DNA from: QHCF01 sp003244275 | Lineage (GTDB): Bacteria; Actinomycetota; Acidimicrobiia; Acidimicrobiales; QHCF01 | DNA: 26,136 bases | Direction of reading: 5' to 3' | Assembly (NCBI GenBank): GCA_036806345.1 | Contig: DAIROT010000031.1 | Location: forward strand, 1-26,136 | Shown: positions 1 through 8,940 of the stretch, piece by piece | Layout: each line of letters begins with the position of its first letter | How positions within the stretch are numbered: position 1 is the first letter of the stretch | Program-made: the position numbers and the translations under genes | Notes under the pieces: model-generated | Database searches by the model: none | Told to the model about the DNA's origin: nothing | Seen by the model: only the letters and a program-made list of their open reading frames with translations

Positions 1-17
1 GAGCGACCCGGGCTCAT
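1..17 (-). CDS. First codons of the gene after ruvX (partial)
   Basis: An ATG at 15-17 overlaps the ruvX stop TGA (14-16) as ATGA, the coupling used repeatedly in this window. Only about five codons (M-S-P-G-R) are present, so the product cannot be identified. In many actinobacteria the gene after alaS-ruvX is the endolytic transglycosylase mltG (yceG). That is an expectation from gene order, not something visible here. Confidence 0.35.
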
Positions 18-438
18 GCCCTACACCGGCTGGCCCGATGATCCAGCCAGGCCTGGAGCATGACGGCCGCGGCCACCCGGTCGATGGTCTGGCGACGGGC
101 GGCCGGGTCGGCGCCCGCGGCACGCATCGACCGGCTGGCGCTGACGGTCGTGAAGCGCTCGTCGAAGGTCTCCACCGGTACGCCGACCACCCCGGCGAGG
201 ACATCAGCCTCGGCCTGGGCCTCCCGCGCCGCCCGCCCAACCTTCCCGTCAAGCGACAGGGGCATGCCGACAACGACGCAACTGGCTCCCAGCTCGTCGA
301 CCAGCCCGGCCAGGGCTGCATGGTCGAGCCCTCGATCGGCGGCCCGCGACAAGACGGAGTGAGGGAGAGCCAGCCGCCCGTCCCCGGCGCTCACCGCCAC
401 CCCGATTCGGCGGACCCCAAGATCGATCCCCAGCGCCT

Positions 439-442
<4 letters not shown>
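14..442 (-). CDS. ruvX: RuvX/YqgF family putative pre-16S rRNA nuclease
   Basis: 142 aa, the usual length for the YqgF/RuvX family, an RNase H-fold cytosolic nuclease implicated in 16S rRNA 5'-end maturation. Visible family motifs are the N-terminal GIDLGVRRIGVA, the central VVGMPLSLDG followed by G and A, DERFTTVSA near residue 95, and the C-terminal IDRVAAAVMLQAWLD. The acidic residues of the first, third and last motifs are the expected metal ligands. The start is GTG at 440-442, which overlaps the alaS stop (TGA at 439-441) as GTGA, so translation is probably coupled to alaS. The C-terminus overlaps the next gene by ATGA. The alaS-ruvX pairing is common and supports the call. No separate promoter is visible. 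Confidence 0.93.
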
Positions 443-3105
<2,663 letters not shown>

Positions 3106-3114
3106 GACGCCACG

Positions 3115-3120
3115 AGCCTA
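3115..3120 (-). promoter_or_regulatory. Candidate -10 element for alaS
   Basis: TAGGCT on the minus strand, nine bases before the alaS ATG. No convincing -35 lies 16-18 bases upstream and no Shine-Dalgarno separates it from the start, so the transcript would have an extremely short leader or none. The same arrangement recurs at six other genes here. This is inference from position and consensus only. Confidence 0.35.
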
Positions 3121-3160
3121 CCGGCCGTTCCCCGACACCTTGTGCACCGGTGGCGGACTC

Positions 3161-4061
3161 TCAGCTGGCCAGTAGCTCCCTGAGCTCGGCGACCACTTGG
3201 TGGGAGTGGCCCACCAGCCGAGCCCAGGTGAAGCGTAAGGGCTTCCAACCGGCACGGATCAGCGCATTCTGGCGTTCCAAGTCGGCCTCGAATGTGTCCT
3301 GGTGACGGTGGACGTTCCATCCGTCCAACTCGATGAGCAGCTTGTGCGCCGGATAGGCAAGGTCAGTTCGGCCAATCAGCCTCCCACCCGAGCTGCGGAT
3401 CTCGTGCTGACGGCGGGGCAGCGGCACTCTGTTGTCTCGCAGGATGCGGACGAACATCGTCTCCAGTTCACTCTCACTCGGGCCGCCAACTGGTCGTTGG
3501 TGGAGGATCCGCCGGAGATGGCCCACCCCAGGACGATGCCGGGCGCCGAGGGCGTCCAGACGGGATTGGAGGAGAAAGGGCGACGTCAGTCGCCTCCGCA
3601 AGGCGGCCTCCACTGCGCTCTCGAGGACACCCGAGTCAGCCACCGCGGCCAGATCGATCAGTGTCCGGGTGGCACTGGTGACCGGCAAGCCGACCAGCCG
3701 GGTGCGGTCGGTGCGATCGAGGACGCCGGGTCCGGTGGATGACGACGTCGTGCTGGTGCCGGCGACCGGCTCGTCCGACTGAAACCTCGACCGTGCCTGG
3801 AGGAACGCCGTCCAGCTCCCATAGGCCGGCCGCCGCCAAGTGAGAAACGACAGCATCCCGTCCCATACGCAGGATCGCCGTCATCAGCTGCTGATGCCAC
3901 GAGGGAACGGTGCCAGTCAAACGGTAAACGCCTGGCGCCACCCGTTCCCACGCCCCCGACCGGCAACGGCAGGCGATTTGGCTCGGTACGAAGCCGGCAG
4001 TCAGGGCTTGAGCCCGGGAGATGACTCCGTACTGCCGCTGAGCCAGCTGGTCCAACCGCAC
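3161..4061 (-). pseudogene. AbiEi-like/DUF559 protein, frameshifted
   Basis: Two overlapping frames form one recognisable protein. The first (from GTG 4059-4061) carries an AbiEi-type winged-helix N-terminus: LDQLAQRQYGVISRAQA, a basic CRSGAWERVAPGVYRL segment and a middle domain ending near HDVVIHRTRR. The second frame continues as LDRTDRTRLVGLPVTSATRTLIDLAAVAD and ends in a DUF559 (Vsr-like nuclease fold) domain: GRTDLAYPAHKLLIELDG, then F..D..R...L...GW and LRFTWARL, stop at 3161-3163. One missing base around 3722-3731 would join the frames into roughly 300 aa, the usual size for such actinobacterial proteins. Either the gene is freshly inactivated or the assembly has an indel. AbiEi homologues are antitoxins or regulators; the function of solitary AbiEi-DUF559 proteins is not established. 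It lies alone between rarA and alaS with no toxin partner visible. Confidence 0.75.
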
Positions 4062-4197
4062 TTACGTCGATCTGGTCTCAATATGGGACGTCACGCACCC
4101 AAGTACACCGCCAGCCTGTAACAGCGTCGCCCCAGTGCTGGCCGGTAACATCGGTCGCCGGATCCGTGACACCGGGCGTCCGGCCCTGACCCGGACC
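4062..4197. other. Intergenic region between rarA and the AbiEi/DUF559 gene
   Basis: The largest gene-free stretch (136 bases). It must hold the end of the rarA transcript and any promoter of the DUF559 gene. On the minus strand an AT-richer segment (CATATTGAG, about 20 bases before the GTG at 4061) is the only promoter-like sequence I see, and it is weak. No T-tract terminator, tRNA or clear inverted repeat is visible. Confidence 0.5.
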
Positions 4198-5643
4198 CTA
4201 CCCGCCGGTCCTTCGTCGCATCTGCTCGCCGATCTCCTGCTCCCGGCCGTGGCTGGACGGCTCGTAGTACCGACGGCCGGCCACTTCCGCTGGTCGGTAC
4301 TCCTGGGGAACCCAGCCCCGGGGGTCGTCGTGAGGGTACTGATAGCCCAAGCCGTGGCCCAGGCGGGCAGTGCCGGGGTGATGGCCGTCCCGCAGGTGGC
4401 TCGGCACTTCCCCGGCTCGGCGAGCGCGCACGTCCTCCTGCGCCTTCGCCAGCGCCACCGTCACCCGGTTGGACTTGGGCGCAGTGGCCAGGTGGACGAC
4501 CGCCTGGGCCAGGTTGAGGGAGGCCTCCGGCAGGCCCACCACCTCCAGGGCCCGTGAGGCGGCGTCGGCCACCACCAGGGCCAGAGGATCAGCCAGCCCG
4601 ACGTCCTCGCTGGCCAGTATGACCAGACGTCGGGCGATGAACCGTGCATCCTCACCGGCCGCCAGCATCCGGGCCAGCCAGTACAGGCCGGCGTCGGGAT
4701 CCGATCCTCTGATGCTCTTGATGAAGGCGCTGGCCAGGTCGAAATGGTCATCGACGCCATAGCGCAGCGCCCGCGTACCCCTTGCCCCCTCGACATCGAC
4801 CAGGCTGACCCGAGGCCGTCCACCGCTGGCCCCGACATTGCTGGCCCCGACATTGCTGGCCCCGACATCGCTGGCCCCCCCTGAGCGGAGCCGGTGCACA
4901 GCCATGGCCACCGCCACCTCCAGGGAGGTGAGCGCGGCCCGGGCATCTCCGTCGACCAGGTCCACCAGCGCCTGCACGGCATCGTCGTCAGCCTCGGCGC
5001 CTTCCGCCTCCACGCCCCGTTCGACCAGGACGCGCACGTCGGCGTCGGAGAGAGGCTCGAGGCGAAACAGGGTGGAGCGGCTCAGCAGGGGCGGGTTGAG
5101 CTCAAAGAAGGGGTTCTCGGTGGTGGCTCCGACCAGGACCACCAGGCCATTCTCGACCGCCGGCAGCAAGGCATCCTGCTGGGCCTTGTTGAACCGATGA
5201 ACCTCATCGAGGAACAACATGGTGCCCCCCGCCCGGCGTCGGGCACTGTCGATGACCTGGCGCAGATCCTTCACCCCGGCACTCACGGCCGACAACTCGA
5301 CCATGACCTTGTCGCTGGCCTCGGCCATGAGGCGGGCCAGGGTGGTCTTGCCTGTGCCGGGAGGTCCCCACAGAATCGCCGACGAGACCGCGTCGGCCTC
5401 GATGAGTGCCCGCAAGGGGGCTCCTGGCCCCAACAGGTGGGCCTGGCCCACCATGTCGTCGAGGGTGCGCGGACGCATGCGGGCAGCCAGCGGAGGGTGA
5501 GCGCCCAAGGCGGCGGGATGGGAGGACCGGCGGGGCTCGCCGGCTGGCTCGAACAGCCGTCCGCCCGCCCCGGCGTCGGTCAGCCCGGTGTCGGTCAGCC
5601 CGGCGTCGGCAATCCCGGCATCACCCACCGCGGCGTCGGTCAC
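4198..5643 (-). CDS. rarA: Replication-associated recombination protein A (MgsA/RarA AAA+ ATPase)
   Basis: 481 aa, an AAA+ clamp-loader-like ATPase that acts at stalled forks. LAARMRPRTLDDMVGQ opens the conserved region; Walker A is GPPGTGKTTLA, Walker B LFLDEVHRFNKAQQDALLPAVE, and sensor 1 GATTENPFFELNPPLLSR. The C-terminal MgsA domain holds GSDPDAGLYWLARM, EDVGLADP and PKSNRVTVAL. The start GTG at 5641-5643 lies one base past the aspS stop (5645-5647), but the first ~28 residues (Asp/Ala/Gly/Leu/Thr-rich) come from a 15-base tandem repeat, so the true start could be further in, before LFEPAGEP. A second 15-base repeat adds DVGASNVGASNVGAS in the middle. It is probably co-transcribed with hisS-aspS. 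Confidence 0.95.
   Translation of the reverse strand: MTDAAVGDAGIADAGLTDTGLTDAGAGGRLFEPAGEPRRSSHPAALGAHPPLAARMRPRTLDDMVGQAHLLGPGAPLRALIEADAVSSAILWGPPGTGKTTLARLMAEASDKVMVELSAVSAGVKDLRQVIDSARRRAGGTMLFLDEVHRFNKAQQDALLPAVENGLVVLVGATTENPFFELNPPLLSRSTLFRLEPLSDADVRVLVERGVEAEGAEADDDAVQALVDLVDGDARAALTSLEVAVAMAVHRLRSGGASDVGASNVGASNVGASGGRPRVSLVDVEGARGTRALRYGVDDHFDLASAFIKSIRGSDPDAGLYWLARMLAAGEDARFIARRLVILASEDVGLADPLALVVADAASRALEVVGLPEASLNLAQAVVHLATAPKSNRVTVALAKAQEDVRARRAGEVPSHLRDGHHPGTARLGHGLGYQYPHDDPRGWVPQEYRPAEVAGRRYYEPSSHGREQEIGEQMRRRTGG
4825..4878. repeat. 15-base tandem repeat inside rarA (3.6 copies)
   Basis: The unit GCTGGCCCCGACATT is repeated at 4825, 4840 and 4855 with one substitution and a partial fourth copy at 4870. 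Read in rarA it gives the pentapeptide series GASNV, between the second AAA+ subdomain and the C-terminal MgsA domain. The period keeps the frame. Confidence 0.9.
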
Positions 5644-5646
5644 CTC
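5572..5646. repeat. 15-base degenerate tandem repeat across the rarA start
   Basis: Five units begin at 5572, 5587, 5602, 5617 and 5632; the first reads GGCGTCGGTCAGCCC and later ones diverge. Four units encode the DAGLT/DTGLT-like N-terminus of RarA. The fifth spans the GTG start codon and reaches the aspS stop, so the annotated start lies inside the repeat. Confidence 0.85.
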
Positions 5647-7465
5647 AAGCCGGTCGGGGTGCCAGCCGGATGCCCAGCTCAGCCAGCGCCTGGTCGGTAA
5701 GCTCCTTGGGTGCCCCGGTCATAGGGTCGGCCCCCGACTGGGTCTTGGGGAAGGCGATGACCTCCCGAATGTTCTCCTCCCCCGCCAGAAGGGCAGTCAA
5801 CCGGTCGATTCCAAAGGCAAACCCTCCGTGGGGCGGAGCCCCATAACGCAGGGCGCCGAGCAGGAAGCCAAAGCGAGCCTCGGCCTCTGCCTCGGAAATG
5901 CCCAACGCCGAGAAGATCCGGGCCTGGATGTCGGCGCGATGGATCCTCATGCTGCCCGAGCCCAGCTCCCAGCCATCGAGTACCAGGTCGTAGGCCTGCG
6001 ACCGCACCGCCAGGGGGTCGGTGTCCAGGCTGTCGAGATCCTCGGGATGGGGCATGGTGAACAGGTGATGGGCTGGGACCGGTCGACCCAGCTCATCGAG
6101 ACCCTCGAAGAGGGGGAAGTCCACCACCCATGCATAGCGGTGGGGGCCCTGTCCCACCGGTGGTCGCCCCAGATCGAGGCGGAGCTGGCCGAGCACGGTG
6201 CAGGCCCGGGTGTGCTCGTCGGCCACTACCAGGACCAGATCCCCGGCTCCCGCGTCGAGCGCGCCCACCATCCTCGCCCGCTCCGCCGGGCTGAGAAAAC
6301 GGGTTACCGGCGACTCGAGATCAAGTCCCCCATCGCCCTCGACCACCCGGGCCCACACCAGGCCCTTGGCCCCCAGGAGCTTGGCCCGGTCCACCAGAGC
6401 ATCCAGGCGGGACCTGCTCAGGGCGCCCTGGCCGGGCACCCGCAAGCCCTTCACGCAAGGTGCCCGTAAAGCTCGAAATTCGCTGTCGGCCACCGCCGCG
6501 CCCAAGTCCACCAGCTCCATGGCAAAGCGCAGGTCCGGCTTGTCGGTGCCGAAACGGTCCATGGCCGCAGCCCAGGTCATCGACTCGATGGGGGGCGGCC
6601 TCTCATCAGTGGCGGCCTCGGCCGCATCCAGCACAGCGCTGGACACGAAGCCCAAGATGTCGTCGCGACCCAGGAAGGACGCCTCCAGGTCGAGCTGGGT
6701 GAACTCGAACTGGCGGTCAGAGCGGAGATCCTCGTCCCTCATGCACCTGGCGATCTGGTAGTAGCGGTCGATGCCGCCCACCATCAGGAGCTGCTTGGCG
6801 ATCTGAGGGCTCTGGGGCAGGACATAGAACGCACCCGGCTGCAGTCGGGACGGAACCGCGAATTCCCTGGCTCCTTCGGGCGTGGGGGTCCACAGCAGCG
6901 GTGTCTCCACCTCGACGAAGCCCTGAGCATCCATGGCCGCCCGCAGGGCGGAGTTGACCCTGGCCCGCAGGCGCAGGTTGGCCTGCATACGGTCACGGCG
7001 CAGGTCCACATAGCGATGACGCAGACGGACCACCTCGTCGGCCTCCACCCGGCCGCTTACCGGGAAGGGCGGCGCCTCGGCCTGGGAGAGGATCTCCACG
7101 GCGCAGTCCCCCACCTCCACCTCCCCGGTGGGGAGTCCGGGATTGGCCGTGCCCTCGGGCCTGGCCCTCACCGTGCCGGTCACCCTGGCCACGTACTCGA
7201 GGCGGAGGTCGTGGGTGCCATCCACCACGCACTGCACGACCCCGCGGTGGTCCCGGAGGTCGATGAAGGCCAGGTGCTCCCCGTGCTCCCGCCGTCGGGC
7301 CACCCATCCGCACAGCTGCACCTGGCGGCCCACATCGTCGAAGCGGAGGTCGCCGCAGTAGTCACTGCGCAGCCCGGCCGCCACCGGACCCGTGCCGGTG
7401 GGCCCGGCGCTCGGCTCACCCGGCACGGAGGGCCGCCCGGCCGTCGGCTCCACCGGAGCCGTCAC
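5645..7465 (-). CDS. aspS: Aspartyl-tRNA synthetase
   Basis: 606 aa bacterial-type class IIb synthetase. An N-terminal OB-fold anticodon domain follows a Pro/Gly-rich leader (GWVARRREHGEHLAFIDLRDHRG). Motif 1 lies near RYVDLRRDRMQANLRLR and FVEVETPLL; motif 2 is CMRDEDLRSDRQFEFTQLD; motif 3 is FAFGIDRLTALLAGEENIRE, with the family-typical FPKTQSGADPMTGAP tail. A GAD domain lies between motifs 2 and 3. The start is GTG 7463-7465, overlapping the hisS stop (TGA 7462-7464) as GTGA. The frame stays open upstream into hisS only because of the assembly gap there, so any fused HisS-AspS reading is an artefact. Most bacteria have RQPEFTQ in motif 2; here the Pro is Phe. Whether it is discriminating or also charges tRNA-Asn cannot be decided by eye. 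Confidence 0.96.
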   Translation of the reverse strand: MTAPVEPTAGRPSVPGEPSAGPTGTGPVAAGLRSDYCGDLRFDDVGRQVQLCGWVARRREHGEHLAFIDLRDHRGVVQCVVDGTHDLRLEYVARVTGTVRARPEGTANPGLPTGEVEVGDCAVEILSQAEAPPFPVSGRVEADEVVRLRHRYVDLRRDRMQANLRLRARVNSALRAAMDAQGFVEVETPLLWTPTPEGAREFAVPSRLQPGAFYVLPQSPQIAKQLLMVGGIDRYYQIARCMRDEDLRSDRQFEFTQLDLEASFLGRDDILGFVSSAVLDAAEAATDERPPPIESMTWAAAMDRFGTDKPDLRFAMELVDLGAAVADSEFRALRAPCVKGLRVPGQGALSRSRLDALVDRAKLLGAKGLVWARVVEGDGGLDLESPVTRFLSPAERARMVGALDAGAGDLVLVVADEHTRACTVLGQLRLDLGRPPVGQGPHRYAWVVDFPLFEGLDELGRPVPAHHLFTMPHPEDLDSLDTDPLAVRSQAYDLVLDGWELGSGSMRIHRADIQARIFSALGISEAEAEARFGFLLGALRYGAPPHGGFAFGIDRLTALLAGEENIREVIAFPKTQSGADPMTGAPKELTDQALAELGIRLAPRPA

Positions 7466-8821
7466 GGTGAAGCGCCCTGGGTCAGCTGACCGACCCGCTC
7501 CACCAGCGCCCCACGGGGTACCTGCTCCTGGTGACCACCTGCGCCCACCGCCCGCAATCGGCGCAGAGTGACGGTGCCAGCCGCCACTTCGTCGGGCCCG
7601 ACGATCACCGCCACCGCCGCGCCCGAGCGNNNNNNNNNNTCTACAACACGCTGCGCGCCGACCTCGCCGAACCCCGGCCGCCACCGCCGCGCCCGAGCGA
7701 TCAGCCGCCTTGAGCTGAGCCTTGAGGGAGCGATGGTCAAAGGCCCGGTCGGCACCCAACCCGGCGGCCCGCAGCTCATGGGTGAGATCCCTCGCCGCCT
7801 GGCCGCCGGTCAGGTCGACCACGTAGGCAGCCAGGCTCGGGGCCGCCACACCGAAGACGCCCTCGGCGTCGCAGGCCAGCAGCAGTCGCTCGATCCCGAT
7901 GCCGAAGCCGATGCCCGGCGTGGGTGGACCTCCCAGTGCCTCGACCAGGCCGTTGTAGCGACCTCCCCCGCCCACCCCGTTCTGGGCCGACTCCAGAGCC
8001 AGTCCCACGAACTCGAAGGTCGTCCGGGTGTAGTAGTCGAATCCCCGTACCAGACGATGGTCCACCACGTATCGAACCCCGAGGCGGTCGAGGCCATCGC
8101 ACACCCGGGAGAAATGAGCCGCACAATCCAGGCAGAGCCGATCGACCAGGTGTGGCGCGTCGAAGGTGGCGTTGCGGCATTCCTCTCGTTTGCAGTCGAG
8201 GACCCTCAATGGGTTCGCCTGATAACGGGGCCCATGTTCGGCACAGAGCTGGTCAGCCACGCCATCGAGGAAGGCCACCAGCGCCTCGACATAGGCCGGT
8301 AGGCAGGAGGCGTCACCCATCGAGCCCAGTCGCAGCTCGACCCGACTCAGGCCCAGCGTGTCGTACAGTCCGCCAGCCAGAGCAATGACCTCGGTGTCCA
8401 GGTCCGCATCGTCGCTACCCAGGGCCTCCACGCCCAGTTGGTGGTGCTGGCGCAGGCGCCCGGCCTGGGGCCGCTCGTAACGAAAGGCGGGAGTCGCATA
8501 CCACGCCTTCCATACCAGTCCCGGCCGGTGCTCGACGAAGGCCCGGACCACCGATGCGGTCCCTTCGGGGCGCAGGGCCAAGTGGCGGCCGCCCTTGTCC
8601 TCCAGCTCGTACATCTCCTTGCTCACCACGTCGGTGCCTTCGCCCATGCCCCGCACGAACACCCTGACGTCTTCGAACAGGGGGCTGATGACCAACCCGT
8701 AACCAGCCCGTTCGGCCATAGCGGCGAAGACCCCCACCAACGCCTCCCAGCGCCGCGATTCGGGAGCCAGCACGTCGCGGGTCCCGGTGGGGGCCTGGAA
8801 GGCCTGGGCGGTGGTGGCCAC
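7462..8821 (-). CDS. hisS: Histidyl-tRNA synthetase (interrupted by assembly gap)
   Basis: Class II HisRS. The start is GTG 8819-8821, reading APTGTRDVLAPES; then RPEGTASVVRAF, motif 2 RYERPQAGRLRQHHQLGVEALG, the histidine-binding VRGFDYYTRTTFEF, motif 3 GIGFGIGIERLLLA, and the anticodon-binding domain. At 7630-7639 ten N break the frame. A 22-base sequence is present on both sides (7608-7629 and 7678-7699). Collapsing the 70 bases between equivalent points restores one 1290-base frame of 429 codons plus stop, reading AADRSGAAVAVIVGPDEVAAG, as expected for HisRS. The gene is therefore almost certainly intact in the organism. It heads a unit with aspS (GTGA overlap) and rarA and has a candidate leaderless promoter. 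Confidence 0.95.
7630..7639. other. Assembly gap (10 N) flanked by a 22-base duplicated overlap
   Basis: Ten N, clearly a placeholder length. The 22 bases ending at 7629 recur exactly at 7678-7699. Such duplicated contig-end overlap is typical of scaffolding that failed to merge two contigs. Bases 7640-7677 are not needed to encode HisRS and may be a wrong graph branch. Confidence 0.9.
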
Positions 8822-8827
8822 CCCCGA

Positions 8828-8833
8828 AGGTTA
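8828..8833 (-). promoter_or_regulatory. Candidate -10 element for hisS
   Basis: TAACCT on the minus strand, six bases before the hisS GTG; no Shine-Dalgarno precedes the start. This would yield a leaderless or near-leaderless mRNA. A 10-base direct repeat (AGCGCCCACT, at 8833-8842 and 8867-8876) abuts it upstream and could be an operator. Confidence 0.4.
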
Positions 8834-8894
8834 GTGGGCGCTCCGGCGCGGCCACGGGAGGATGGGAGTGGGCGCTGACCTGAGGTGCACCCGA

Positions 8895-8940
8895 CTCAAT
8901 CTTGTGCCCGGCAGCTCAACTTTGTGCCCCGGCAGCTCAA
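8895..8940. repeat. 20/21-base imperfect tandem repeat at the relA 3' end
   Basis: The unit CTCAATCTTGTGCCCGGCAG (8895-8914) is followed by a near-identical 21-base copy (8915-8935, one substitution and one extra C) and a third CTCAA (8936-8940) that contains the relA stop codon on the other strand. It fills the first part of the hisS-relA intergenic region. Its role is unknown. Confidence 0.75.

Noticed and set aside
3161..4061. Toxin-antitoxin pair (AbiE-like) between rarA and alaS
   Set aside because: Only the AbiEi-like N-terminal domain is present; there is no AbiEii nucleotidyltransferase partner, and the gene is frameshifted.
5645..8821. A 1058-residue HisRS-AspRS fusion protein
   Set aside because: The fusion exists only because the 10-N gap and duplicated overlap shift the frame. 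The real HisRS frame ends at 7462 and AspRS starts at GTG 7463-7465 with a GTGA overlap.
8822..8936. T-box leader upstream of hisS
   Set aside because: Only 115 bases, with no T-box-like conserved sequence or antiterminator/terminator pair, and a promoter candidate sits next to the start codon.
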